A stretch of 64,000 nucleotides of DNA from Photobacterium lipolyticum (GCF_003026475.1 NZ_PYMC01000010.1:62001-126000), one strand, 5' to 3'. Counted from the first letter of the stretch, positions 8,806 through 16,296 are shown. Numbers and translations are program-made. Notes: generated from the sequence alone by a model not told the origin.

Positions 8806-9357
8806 ATGAAACCGTTTAAACATAGAAGAAAGACGCTAACTTTCAGCAACACTGTTGGCGAAGTTATTTCGACACAAAAAAGCAATAAAGTGTCTGTATC
8901 AACATATCATGCGAGTTCTTCTACAAAGAATGAAGTTTGGATAAAAAAAGAAAATGGTAAAGAAATTGTAGTCAATCTTTCAGGGGAGTACCCTTTAAGA
9001 GTAGGAAATAAAATTACGCTAACGGCTGCTTACCCTGAAGGAAAAAAAAATGGAAATGGCGTAATATTGATAAACCACGATTTGGAACGCCATTGGATTC
9101 TAAATGATAGTGATGATCTAAATAGGTTGTTTAATTTACAAGTGTTTAGCATGACATCACTATTTATTAACTTGGCACTACTTGTGTCAATATTTGTCCT
9201 TATTATGAACTTAACCAATTATAATGTCCCTGTTGCACTTGGTTCTTGTGGTGCTTTTCTATTATTCCAAGGGGTAAAGGGAGTAGTTAAATACAAAGGC
9301 TTTAAATGTAAGTTAGATGCACATATAGCTGGATTAGTTAAAAACATTTCCTACTAA
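8806..9357 (+). CDS. Small two-helix membrane protein of unknown family
   Basis: A 183-aa protein with a weak AGGA ribosome-binding site ahead of the ATG. Residues 1 to ~105 are hydrophilic, lysine-rich and probably beta-rich (repeated short V/I-x-V strands, ending near NHDLERHWIL). Residues ~112 to 158 contain two hydrophobic helices separated by a short polar turn (LTNYNVP), that is, a membrane hairpin, followed by a short basic tail. There is no signal peptide. A soluble sensor-like domain plus a membrane hairpin in a defence-type island is the layout of several membrane-acting effectors, but I do not recognise the family and no function is claimed. Confidence 0.65.
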   Translation: MKPFKHRRKTLTFSNTVGEVISTQKSNKVSVSTYHASSSTKNEVWIKKENGKEIVVNLSGEYPLRVGNKITLTAAYPEGKKNGNGVILINHDLERHWILNDSDDLNRLFNLQVFSMTSLFINLALLVSIFVLIMNLTNYNVPVALGSCGAFLLFQGVKGVVKYKGFKCKLDAHIAGLVKNISY

Positions 9358-9385
9358 ATACAAGCACCTTCGACATTACAGTGGA

Positions 9386-9754
9386 TTAAGAATGTTGTGT
9401 TGCCAGAGCCTGCCTGGCTCTCTCCGCTTCTTGCTGCGCATCTAATCTAATTGCATTGAGCTCAACGAATGACTGTGCTTTCTCTTCAATTTCTGCGTTC
9501 AGCTCGCACAGTCTATTCGTGATTAACTCTTCTTCATCAGCGTCATCTTGTGGTAACGACAGTTTCATCGATGATGACATCAGCTCTGCTAGCTCAGACT
9601 TCAGCTGTATCAACTCTTCTACTGCTGACTGATTAACTGTGTCTGCTACGGACAAGAGGGCTTGCCAGCTCTCGATTGTCGGCTCTTCATGCACGTTGTA
9701 AGCTGCAGTACACAGCTTGCGCTGATTACATAATGTTTGCGAGAGCTCTGCCAT
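9386..9754 (-). CDS. Unrecognised coiled-coil protein under a repeat-rich promoter
   Basis: A 122-aa, acidic, mostly alpha-helical protein preceded by a strong ribosome-binding site (GGAGG, 7 bases before the ATG). Residues 40 to 65 and 75 to 118 are predicted coiled coils, rich in Glu and Ala, with an acidic loop (PQDDADEEE) between them. It ends convergent with the membrane-protein gene. Upstream is an unusual array of direct repeats (see 9774-10016) that resembles the one upstream of the gene ending at 10458, so the two are probably regulated by the same factor. No homologous family is recognised. Confidence 0.6.
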   Translation of the reverse strand: MAELSQTLCNQRKLCTAAYNVHEEPTIESWQALLSVADTVNQSAVEELIQLKSELAELMSSSMKLSLPQDDADEEELITNRLCELNAEIEEKAQSFVELNAIRLDAQQEAERARQALATQHS

Positions 9755-9773
9755 AAAACCTCCAAAGTGAAAA

Positions 9774-9832
9774 GCGTACTCAAAATCGGGTACGTTTATT
9801 GCCGAAGTGCACTCAGAATCAGGTACGTTTAA
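9774..9832. repeat. Two long direct repeats upstream of the 122-aa gene
   Basis: GCGTACTCAAAATCGGGTAC with the continuation GTTTA (from 9774) recurs as GCACTCAGAATCAGGTAC plus GTTTA (from 9809), 35 bases apart. Each contains a TAC/GTAC-bearing pair of half-sites. They lie between the gene start at 9754 and the 20-bp iterons, as expected of operators. Confidence 0.6.
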
Positions 9833-9910
9833 TTATCCTTATACTCCCAACTTTGTCCCAATAAACCTGATTTTGTCCTTATACGCCCAGTTTTGTCCTT
9901 AAGTTAGATT
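9831..9910. repeat. Array of four 20-bp iterons
   Basis: Four consecutive 20-bp units start at 9831, 9851, 9871 and 9891. The core ATCC or GTCC falls at 9835, 9855, 9875 and 9895, an exact 20-bp period. The best unit is TTTTGTCCTTATACGCCCAG. Exact helical phasing implies cooperative protein binding along one DNA face, as in replication iterons or multi-site operators. A second set lies at 10471-10521. Confidence 0.75.
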
Positions 9911-9963
9911 TTTCACTCAAAATGATTAACTCTAACATATTGAAATACCTAGAAAACCACGAT

Positions 9964-10016
9964 TTTTCCCCAGGGAAAGTGTGCATAATCCAAAAACTTT
10001 CCCCCGGAAAAGTGTG
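9964..10016. repeat. Pair of palindrome-containing direct repeats
   Basis: TTTTCCCCAGGGAAAGTGTG (9964-9983) and CTTTCCCCCGGAAAAGTGTG (9997-10016) are 20-bp direct repeats 33 bp apart. Each contains a TTTCC/GGAAA dyad; the first is the perfect palindrome TTTCCCCAGGGAAA less its centre. This is the form expected for a dimeric regulator's operator. Confidence 0.65.
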
Positions 10017-10077
10017 AAAACAAAAATTAATTTATATTTTTCAATAGATTGTCAGCATGGCTTTGATGCGGTTTTTG

Positions 10078-10458
10078 CTAGCAAATCTGCTTTCTAAACC
10101 TGAGTTCAGCTTCAAATATGTCACTACGCCACTCCGCTAGCTTTTGAGTATCAAGAATTGCTTGAATATGCTCAGTCGACAGCTCTCTCAATGCACTGAT
10201 TTTGCGAGCATCTTCACTTCTACTGACCCAAAAGAAGCCCTGGCGAATGTCTTCGTGGGATGCGTCATCATAAAGGGACAGCTCTTCGTATTCTGCTCCC
10301 TGGGTATAACTTCGGTACAGCTCTTCTGTCCCGCCATCGACCGAAAACACCAAGCCATCTTCTTGTTTATGCTTAACAAATTCATGCGAATAGCGACTTG
10401 TGAGTATTGTATTGTCAGGGCAGCGAATCCTATTTAACACGATATGTCGTTTTTTCAT
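10078..10458 (-). CDS. Phage-type conserved protein with VDGG motif
   Basis: About 126 aa from the ATG at 10458, chosen over the ATG at 10467 because the AGGA ribosome-binding site is then correctly spaced. The N-terminal part (RCPDNTILTSRYSHEFV, then a VFSVDGGTEELYRS segment) and the C-terminal part (LSTEHIQAILDTQ, FEAELRFR) match a pattern I recall in uncharacterised proteins of large phages and mobile elements, where a variant with Cys pairs binds metal; the Cys pairs are missing here except Cys15-like positions. No function is known to me. Its promoter carries the same iteron type as that of the neighbouring gene at 9754, suggesting joint control. Confidence 0.6.
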   Translation of the reverse strand: MKKRHIVLNRIRCPDNTILTSRYSHEFVKHKQEDGLVFSVDGGTEELYRSYTQGAEYEELSLYDDASHEDIRQGFFWVSRSEDARKISALRELSTEHIQAILDTQKLAEWRSDIFEAELRFRKQIC

Positions 10459-10470
10459 GATATTCATTTC

Positions 10471-10521
10471 CTAATTGTCCTATTACGCCCAGTGTTGTCC
10501 TAATATTCCAATTTTTTGTCT
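10471..10521. repeat. Second iteron set, upstream of the VDGG-protein gene
   Basis: GTCC cores at 10477 and 10497 and GTCT at 10518 repeat the unit seen at 9831-9910 (for example TTACGCCCAGTGTTGTCC) with 20- and 21-bp spacing. The set lies just upstream of the minus-strand start at 10458. Confidence 0.65.
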
Positions 10522-10545
10522 CTATTATTGCGAGTTGAGCACAAT

Positions 10546-10591
10546 GCATACTTTGCTTTTAGTGTTGTGCGTACTTAGTTTTTAGTGCGCA
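10546..10591. repeat. Adjacent 23-bp direct repeats before the antitoxin-like gene
   Basis: Two abutting 23-bp units start GCATACTTTGCTTTTAGTG (10546) and GCGTACTTAGTTTTTAGTG (10569). They sit between two divergent genes and could be the operator for both. Confidence 0.6.
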
Positions 10592-10637
10592 AACTGAATC
10601 GTCTACGCTTACTACACCGGTTTAGTGGAGATGAAAA

Positions 10638-10856
10638 ATGGATGCAGAGCAAAAAATGAGAGCGAAATTGAAAATGCATACTGACATCTTTGAAGGGCTC
10701 TGTGAGTTATTCAATAATAATCATCAACTTGCGCTTGAGTGGCTAGAAAATCCAAAACCTGCTCTAAGTGGCCGCACGCCTGAGTCATTTTTAGAGTCAG
10801 ACCCCGCCATGGTGCGTTCTTTACTTCAGCGTCTCAAGTACGGGGATTTTTCGTGA
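10638..10856 (+). CDS. Orphan MbcA/ParS/Xre-type antitoxin domain protein
   Basis: A 72-aa protein. Residues 28 to 70 have the DUF2384 (MbcA/ParS/Xre toxin-binding domain) signature: ALEWLENPKPALSGRTPESF followed by a helix ending LLQRLKYGDFS. The usual N-terminal Xre-like DNA-binding half is replaced by only ~25 residues. Such domains normally neutralise RES-family NAD-degrading toxins, but no RES gene follows. The gene instead overlaps the 3' end of a convergent gene by 36 bases. Divergent from the VDGG-protein gene across a repeat-rich intergenic region. The domain call is good; what it binds is unknown. Confidence 0.7.
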   Translation: MDAEQKMRAKLKMHTDIFEGLCELFNNNHQLALEWLENPKPALSGRTPESFLESDPAMVRSLLQRLKYGDFS

Positions 10857-11348
10857 GTCAGGTGCCAGAAGGTCTTCAATAAAAGCTGCGAAAGTTTCGC
10901 TATCAGCTTTAGCTACGAGTTCAATTGGCCTGGCTGTGCACGTCTCTGTTAGCTCATCAGCTATGGCACCAATGCGCAGCACTTCTGCAAGGCTAATGTC
11001 CTCAAGCTGCTTCGCATCAGTTTTTACATCGCGCATGACAACTGTCTGCTCTGTGAATAGCCAAAAGCAAATATCCCAGCCACTACGGGCAGCCAGAAGC
11101 CTTGGCAAGTGGGCCTGCAGGACTTCATAGACTTTGCCTTCCTCATCAAACTGAAACGTCGGGAACATTAGCTGACTGTCTATCTTGACTGAGATAATTT
11201 TGTTGAGCTCAACGGCATCAGAAAGCTCTTCTCGAGATAGCGTGAGTTCATCAGCGCTTTTGAAATCGTGGCCAGCAGTGAATTTTCTCTTCTTTTTCGA
11301 GAGCTTACGCCTCAAGGCGTTCATATGATTCATATGGATCACATTCAT
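10821..11348 (-). CDS. MbcA/ParS/Xre-related protein with PxFQF motif
   Basis: A 175-aa protein with a basic N-terminus (RRKLSKKKRK). Residues 40 to 100 carry LSREELSDAVELN, then MFPTFQFDEEGKV and SGWDICFWLF. In many DUF2384 proteins the phrase 'PaFQFd..g' and 'gW.ia.WL' precedes the toxin-binding helix, so this is probably a distant member of the Xre/MbcA/ParS group. The downstream 'LgGrtP' element is absent and replaced by a ~70-residue helical domain of unknown type. It converges on, and overlaps, a small gene of the same domain family, an arrangement that suggests a functional pair. No toxin motif is recognised. Confidence 0.55.
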   Translation of the reverse strand: MNVIHMNHMNALRRKLSKKKRKFTAGHDFKSADELTLSREELSDAVELNKIISVKIDSQLMFPTFQFDEEGKVYEVLQAHLPRLLAARSGWDICFWLFTEQTVVMRDVKTDAKQLEDISLAEVLRIGAIADELTETCTARPIELVAKADSETFAAFIEDLLAPDSRKIPVLETLK

Positions 11349-11365
11349 CAGTCCGTATCCTTAGC

Positions 11366-11434
11366 TTACTCTATCACTTGGGAATGCTGACATCGATTGA
11401 CTCCAATAAGAATTTTACTCTATCAGTTGCGTAT
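11366..11434. repeat. Operator-like direct repeats in a divergent promoter region
   Basis: TTACTCTATCACTTGGGAAT (from 11366) recurs as TTACTCTATCAGTTGCGTAT (from 11415), 49 bp apart, between the divergent genes starting at 11348 and 11536. A TATAAT -10 candidate follows at about 11454. Confidence 0.5.
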
Positions 11435-11535
11435 TTGCCTGTTTATTTATACAGTATAATCTTATCTTGTGAGCGTGCTATTCGCAAGAAACCAACAAAA
11501 TCGAACTACCAGAAGACCAGGTAAAGGAGGTTTAT

Positions 11536-11886
11536 GTGGCTGATTTAACGGGTGAAATTTCCGGATGGGGCATATTTTCGCTACGCAAGCGGGATGGCAG
11601 TGTTTTAACAATGGAAGGTGAAGTTGTTCAAGCGTTGATCGGCGACGTTGTAGTCGATTATCGTGCTCGATTTCAGCAAGGTGATTGGTTTCTTTCAAGT
11701 CGTATTGTTAGTTTTGATAAGCATGATCGCCTAGTCGAAACTCAAAACTCTACTTATAAGCTTCATGGCAGGGGCTATAAGATCTGCGGCACACAGAGGT
11801 TTTTCGATCTGTTTGCAATTGCCGGAATTAGTAGTGCTATCGATGCTTTGCCTGGCGAATGTGAAGTGCTTGAAGAGTTCGTTTAA
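11536..11886 (+). CDS. Unrecognised 116-aa protein
   Basis: Starts at a GTG preceded at six bases by a strong AAAGGAGG ribosome-binding site; the nearby ATG at 11534 is out of frame. The protein is predicted beta-rich: alternating short strands (GWGIFSLRKRDGSVLTM, VVVDYRARF, WFLSSRIVSFD) end in a helix-forming stretch and the acidic tail CEVLEEFV. The N-terminal G-x-G-x-F and the strand pattern could be a small beta-barrel, but no known family is recognised. Well-formed translation signals and a hairpin after the stop support it as a real gene. Confidence 0.6.
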   Translation: MADLTGEISGWGIFSLRKRDGSVLTMEGEVVQALIGDVVVDYRARFQQGDWFLSSRIVSFDKHDRLVETQNSTYKLHGRGYKICGTQRFFDLFAIAGISSAIDALPGECEVLEEFV

Positions 11887-11898
11887 CTCTAGCGTTTT

Positions 11899-11927
11899 CT
11901 AATAATGCCCTTCGTGACTATTATTAG
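11899..11927 (+). terminator. Hairpin after the 116-aa gene
   Basis: CTAATAAT and ATTATTAG form a perfect 8-bp stem 13 bases after the stop codon. There is no T-run, so it may be a weak terminator or only an RNA-stabilising hairpin. Confidence 0.4.
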
Positions 11928-12007
11928 CTATCAGTAACTTACGATGATATTATGATGTCATCAAATGCCCCAAAATACCCCTTCAGTCTTTTGTTCATGT
12001 GTACCTG

Positions 12008-12031
12008 TAGTCCTTAGTCCTTAGTCCTTAG
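12008..12031. repeat. Three copies of a 7-bp tandem repeat
   Basis: TAGTCCT is repeated three times in tandem, followed by TAG, in the 230-base gap between two unrecognised genes. Short arrays like this change length by slippage. Confidence 0.7.
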
Positions 12032-12117
12032 TATTCCGTAATTACTAACGGTTCATTGAATCGTATCATCATGCAAGTGATTATTTTTATTCACATTTTT
12101 AAATATCAGGTGAAAAT

Positions 12118-12747
12118 ATGGACAAGCATCAAAACAATGTTGTACTAGATTTCTTAGAGTCTGAGTTGAAATACACTGGCCAGGCTCCGTACGGCTTTGA
12201 GCTTTTTAAGGGGGCTACTGGAGAGGTAAATGAAGGACGTTATTGTCGTGTACAGAAAGTTAACTTCAATAACGGCTTTAATGTCGAGTTAGGTGACATC
12301 TGTATTAACGTCTCAGAAGATGAAGCAACAGAGCTTCTGAATCATGCGATGTGCAATGAAACTAAACCCTTATCTGAACTAGACGAGTTTTATTTGTCTG
12401 CTGATACTCATGGGCCCATTAATGAGGATGCAAGCAAAGAGTGGCAATGGTATCCGGCAAATGGCAGTGACGTTGGTTTCCATGAGACTGATGACGGTAT
12501 CGACAACGAACTTCTCGTTATAACAACTTTCAAAGAAGAACCTTGTTATTTGCGTAAAGACGCAAAGGTCTTTAGTTACAATGGTCAGTTCTTTGTCGGG
12601 TATCCTTTCCAAGCCACAGAAATCTCGAAAGAGCAGTACGGAGTGCTGAAGTCGTCAAATCGAGCCACTTCTGCTACAACAGAAGAAACCGCTGCATTCG
12701 GCCAAATTGAGTCTTTCAGTCTTAGTGAGGCACCTGCCCAAATTTAA
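12118..12747 (+). CDS. Unrecognised 209-aa acidic protein
   Basis: An acidic soluble protein with an AGGTG ribosome-binding site. It begins with a helix (VVLDFLESELKYTG) and continues as mixed alpha/beta. Around residue 120 there is GFHETDDGIDNELLVITTF and at 143 a CYLRKDAKVFSYNG segment. The Ser/Thr/Glu-rich C-terminus looks disordered. There is no signal peptide, membrane segment or catalytic motif that I can identify. It lies between island cargo genes with its own terminator, so it is probably an independent cargo gene. Confidence 0.6.
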   Translation: MDKHQNNVVLDFLESELKYTGQAPYGFELFKGATGEVNEGRYCRVQKVNFNNGFNVELGDICINVSEDEATELLNHAMCNETKPLSELDEFYLSADTHGPINEDASKEWQWYPANGSDVGFHETDDGIDNELLVITTFKEEPCYLRKDAKVFSYNGQFFVGYPFQATEISKEQYGVLKSSNRATSATTEETAAFGQIESFSLSEAPAQI

Positions 12748-12755
12748 ATAAGCGA

Positions 12756-12781
12756 AGGCCTGCTCGTCTGCGGGCTTTGTT
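12756..12781 (+). terminator. Terminator of the 209-aa gene
   Basis: AAGGCCTGC and GCGGGCTTT pair (with wobble) around TCGTCT, followed by GTTATT. It starts about ten bases after the stop codon. Confidence 0.6.
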
Positions 12782-13240
12782 ATTATCGCGTAGCGATGTA
12801 AGGGCGGAAAGAACGTTTGAGAGACAGTTGAACTGGAAACCGCCCGATGCCTGCGAAGCAGTTACTAGATAGAAGGGGCAAAGGAAGATGCGCAGCATGC
12901 GCCCCCTGCTAAGCCTACTCTTTCTGACTCGAGTGCGTTGGGGGAGTTTTGATGTCAGAAAGCCTAGTTGCAATTATCTTTCTGAATGGAACTAAATCTT
13001 ATCGGACAGGTTGCTTTAACTCACTTCCGCCCTTTTTCATGTTAGAGCAATAACGCATTCACTAGCCTAGACGCTCCTGTTTACATACTTTTTCGGCTCT
13101 TCTCTGGTTAGGTGAGCTTGATTTCAGGGTGAAAAACAGATTGTGACCTATCCTGCTGATATATATGATAATATCTCATTTGGCAATTGAATGTTATTGC
13201 ATTCTTAAATAATCAGCGTCTATCTCAGGTTTCGGGTTAT
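12782..13240. other. Gene-free island segment before the OLD-like gene
   Basis: About 460 bases without a supported gene. An 83-codon open frame on the minus strand (12722-12973) has no ribosome-binding site and runs through the neighbouring terminator, so it was not called. There are several small GC-rich hairpins (for example GATGCGCAGCATGCGCC near 12890), and the last 100 bases should hold the promoter of the ATPase gene. Confidence 0.4.
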
Positions 13241-14755
13241 ATGACAAAACAGATTAAAATAAAAAAAATTAAGCATATAAATGAGCTTACTTTTAACGTG
13301 CCAAGTAAAGGGGTATATGTTTTAACAGGAACTAATGGAACTGGTAAAACGACACTCCTTGCTGCGCTATACCGAATTGGGTTTAGTAATGCTTTTGCAC
13401 ATGCGTTTAAAACTACAGCCCAAAAGGACAACTTAGATAGTTTTAGTGAGTCATCTGTTACTTATCATGTGCAAGGAGAAGAGGTATGCTACAACTATGG
13501 CAACACTCGTTGGTCTCCCACTCCTCGCAATAACTCAACAATCTTAGATAATTTCGGGTACCCTGAAGTTAGATTTATAGCAGCAGATTCTAAGCGAATT
13601 GAAGCTACTCAAGATGAACTAAAAACCAGTCGCACATCTTCTGCAGAAAATTACATCTGTGATGCAATGGTAGACATATTGTCCGATCAGAAATTCAAAC
13701 ACCTAAAATACATCAATACGAAAAGAGGAAGAGGTAATCGAGCTTATCTAATACAAACTCAAGGAAAAAGAAAAACTTACTTCAGTGAGAAGAACTTTAG
13801 CCTTGGTGAACTTTGTGTCTTAAGGTTAGTTACCAACTTAAGTGAAATCAAAGACGGATCTCTTGTGCTCATCGATGAGATAGAAATGGCATTGCATCCT
13901 AAAGCGCAAGCAGCAATGTTTTCTTACCTTCAAGTAGTAGCAGAAGATAAAAAACTTACTGTTATCTTTTCAACACACTCAGCAAGTTTGATTAAAAGAA
14001 CGCCGAGGGAAAAAATATTACTACTAAAAAACAATGGTAGCGGTGTTGTAAGTTGTGAAAGGAATGTGTTTCCAGCTCAAGCGCTTGGTCAATTAGCCTT
14101 CGACGACGAAGTAGACCCTGATTTTATCTTCTTTGTTGAAGATTTAATGGCTAAGACTTTATTAGAGCGAATGATAGAGAAATATAAGGACTTAGCATGT
14201 AAGAACCGTATACCTCCTCTATACAAAGTAGTACCTATTGGTGGTTTTAAGAACGTAATTGAGTTCTTAGATCGGTCAGATTATATCTTTGGAGAAAATG
14301 TAGTGAGGTACGCCTTCTTAGATAAAGATGTCGAAGAGGAGTCTATGGCTAAAGCTTTAGCGGATAGGAGTTTTAAGTTCTTATTAACGGTCGATGAGAA
14401 CAAAAACAATATTAGGTATCTACCAAGTACTCCTGAAAAAGGAGTCATAGATTTGCTTCTAGAAGATATTCACGAGCATGAGAAAAATCTACAAGCCTAT
14501 TTCGATATTTACAAACTAGAACTACATCGAATACTCTCTAGTCCTGAATTCAAACAATTTACCTCTAAAAACCCAAGGGATTTAGCCAAGAAGCAGTTCT
14601 CACATCTAGTTTCTAAAGTGTCATCACGGGCTAATATTAGAGAAGAGCGACTTCACACTTTGTTTTTTCAATATTATACGGATCAGTACTTTGTAGGTGA
14701 AAATTGCATTAAAAAAGAACTTTCAGAGGTGCTCGAGAAGCGATACAACCGCTAA
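13241..14755 (+). CDS. OLD-like AAA ATPase with TOPRIM nuclease region, putative defence protein
   Basis: About 504 aa from the ATG at 13241; the frame reaches back to a TTG at 13187, but the ATG starts the ATPase fold naturally. Walker A is LTGTNGTGKTTLL (residues ~30-42), the ABC-type signature is FSLGELCVLRLV, Walker B is LVLIDEIEMALHP and the switch histidine is in FSTHSASLI. After the ATPase comes a TOPRIM-like module: FFVEDLMAKTLLE with the conserved Glu, VVPIGGFKNV, then AFLDKD with two Asp. This SMC-like ATPase plus TOPRIM order is that of OLD-family nucleases (Gabija GajA, retron and PARIS effectors). It appears solitary, which fits single-gene OLD systems. A defence role is inferred from family and island context. 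Confidence 0.75.
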   Translation: MTKQIKIKKIKHINELTFNVPSKGVYVLTGTNGTGKTTLLAALYRIGFSNAFAHAFKTTAQKDNLDSFSESSVTYHVQGEEVCYNYGNTRWSPTPRNNSTILDNFGYPEVRFIAADSKRIEATQDELKTSRTSSAENYICDAMVDILSDQKFKHLKYINTKRGRGNRAYLIQTQGKRKTYFSEKNFSLGELCVLRLVTNLSEIKDGSLVLIDEIEMALHPKAQAAMFSYLQVVAEDKKLTVIFSTHSASLIKRTPREKILLLKNNGSGVVSCERNVFPAQALGQLAFDDEVDPDFIFFVEDLMAKTLLERMIEKYKDLACKNRIPPLYKVVPIGGFKNVIEFLDRSDYIFGENVVRYAFLDKDVEEESMAKALADRSFKFLLTVDENKNNIRYLPSTPEKGVIDLLLEDIHEHEKNLQAYFDIYKLELHRILSSPEFKQFTSKNPRDLAKKQFSHLVSKVSSRANIREERLHTLFFQYYTDQYFVGENCIKKELSEVLEKRYNR

Positions 14756-15089
14756 AGGAATTTAGTAGCGTTCTCTTTATTACAAATCAGACTCAAGAGA
14801 CATGACTAACTCGATTAGAAAGCAATCCTCACAGCTTTCTATGGATTGATCACTCTTGCGAGTAAACACTACTTTTCCTAATCCAAATAGAATGAGTTAG
14901 GGTTTCGGTTCTAATTCATTCTGTCCCATTCCATGTTGGTGACAGCCAGAAATTGTTACACTAACTGTCAGATTGCAACGTGTCTTGAGTGCTATATCGT
15001 GTATTAGTCAGTACATTTGATGTTCGCACTACGATTTTAGCGATGAAGTGGTCAACTAATATAGCTAATTAATCATAACCCAATAAGAG
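14756..15089. other. Gene-free segment between OLD-like gene and island thyA
   Basis: About 330 bases with no ORF of note. It contains a 12-bp hairpin (AGAATGAGTTAG at 14889-14900 pairing with CTAATTCATTCT at 14911-14922, one wobble) and a smaller one (GCAATCC/GGATTG, 14821-14848). Neither has a T-run. It separates convergent genes. Confidence 0.4.
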
Positions 15090-15119
15090 ATTGGCGCTCA
15101 TCCTTGGAACGCCAATTTT
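15090..15119 (-). terminator. Terminator of the island thyA
   Basis: On the minus strand ATTGGCG and CGCCAAT form a stem just after the thyA stop codon; the opposite orientation also ends in ATTTTATTT, so it may act in both directions. Confidence 0.6.
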
Positions 15120-15121
15120 AT

Positions 15122-15973
15122 TTAGACAGAAAATGGGTACTTGATCGCCTCGTGGTACTGGTAATCCACCACTTCGAAGTCATCCAGAGTGACCCAGGTT
15201 TCCAGATCTTCCAAACTCTTGATGTCGGGGTTGATGATTAGTTTCGGCGGCTCGAACGGTTCGCGCTTAAGCTGCACATCACGCATCAGCTCCAGTTGAT
15301 CTTCATAAATATGTGCATTAACAATTTTATGGTATGCCACACCTGCCTTCTTACCGGTGATCTGAGCCATAATTGCCAAAAGGAAATACACTTGAACCAT
15401 GTTAAAGTTCAAGCCAAGTGGCACATCACAACTGCGTTGAGTACTGTTTAAATAGAGCGTGTCGCCAAGCAGTGAAAAGTGATGACTATACATACAAGGT
15501 CTCAGACATCCCATATGGAAGGCTCCAGGATGGTAAAAAGTTAGTATCTCACCCCTGTTGTCTACCCCTCGCTTCAAGTCATCCACAATGTTACGAAGCA
15601 GATCCACACTGCCACCGTCCGGCTTTGGAAAGTTTCTAGCAACAGCTCCGTAAATGAAACCGCAATCATCATCGCCTTTTCGATACGGGTTGTTCAGCCA
15701 GGCTTGGTTGTCGTTGGAATTCATGTCCCAGGTTTTGGTACCCAGTGCCCGGAAGTCTGCCGCATTGTCATAGCCGCGAATGTAGCCAATCATCTCCGCA
15801 ATAGCTGATTTCCAGAAGCTCTTTCGTGTAGTTACAAGAGGGAATTCTCCTTTACTTACGTCATAGGTCAGATCCGCATTAATGACTGTTAAGCATCTCT
15901 TCCCCGTACGCTCGTTATTTACCCAGACTCCCTCATCTACGATTCTTTGGCATAAATCCAAGTATTGCTTCAT
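15122..15973 (-). CDS. thyA: Thymidylate synthase, complete copy carried by the island
   Basis: A full-length 283-aa ThyA that methylates dUMP to dTMP using methylene-tetrahydrofolate. Visible signatures are the N-terminal [17 protein letters not shown], the nucleophile Cys in [12 protein letters not shown], and the dUMP-binding [13 protein letters not shown], so it should be active. By eye roughly three-quarters of residues match the host fragment at 16401-16847 over the shared 149 codons, and codon choice is visibly more AT-rich, so it is a different allele rather than a duplication. It lies about 430 bases from the point where the host thyA is broken, and should replace the lost function. 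It is monocistronic with its own terminator. Confidence 0.95.
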   Translation of the reverse strand: MKQYLDLCQRIVDEGVWVNNERTGKRCLTVINADLTYDVSKGEFPLVTTRKSFWKSAIAEMIGYIRGYDNAADFRALGTKTWDMNSNDNQAWLNNPYRKGDDDCGFIYGAVARNFPKPDGGSVDLLRNIVDDLKRGVDNRGEILTFYHPGAFHMGCLRPCMYSHHFSLLGDTLYLNSTQRSCDVPLGLNFNMVQVYFLLAIMAQITGKKAGVAYHKIVNAHIYEDQLELMRDVQLKREPFEPPKLIINPDIKSLEDLETWVTLDDFEVVDYQYHEAIKYPFSV

Positions 15974-16134
15974 GTTTTGTATTTACCTTTAAGACTTTCG
16001 TTTGATTTTAACATTAACCACGACCAGATATCATTGTTGACCTGTTAAGAAGCAATTCAGACTCTTGCCGGATCTTGTTTAACGATTAGAACGTAGAGTA
16101 CCTTCCTGGCGAAAGTAAGTCTCAGTAAGAAGAT
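15974..16134. other. Upstream region of the island thyA
   Basis: About 160 bases without a gene, followed directly by an octamer tandem repeat and other short repeats up to 16318. It should contain the island thyA promoter; no strong -35/-10 pair stood out. Confidence 0.35.
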
Positions 16135-16180
16135 GTAGAAGTGTAGAAGTGTAGAAGTGTAGAAGTGTAGAAGTGTAGAA
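16135..16180. repeat. Octamer tandem repeat near the island end
   Basis: GTAGAAGT is repeated five times in perfect tandem with a partial sixth copy. The number of copies is likely to vary between isolates by slippage. Confidence 0.9.
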
Positions 16181-16296
16181 AAGGGTAAAATGATGTTGGT
16201 ACCGTGTACTAAATGACTCCCTAAAGGCGGCTTCTGGCTCAGGTTATTATCTCTCCAATTCGTAACTCGAAATCTTAAACTCGTAACTCGTAATCA

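Noticed and set aside
9831-10521. CRISPR array
   Set aside because: The repeats have a 20-bp period with no spacers between them and no cas genes nearby; they are iterons or operators.
12722-12973. 83-codon minus-strand open frame near the 209-aa gene
   Set aside because: It has no ribosome-binding site, overlaps the 3' end and terminator of the adjacent gene, and its residue composition looks random.
13187-13240. TTG start for the OLD-like ATPase
   Set aside because: It adds 18 residues that lie before the natural start of the ATPase fold; the ATG at 13241 is preferred.
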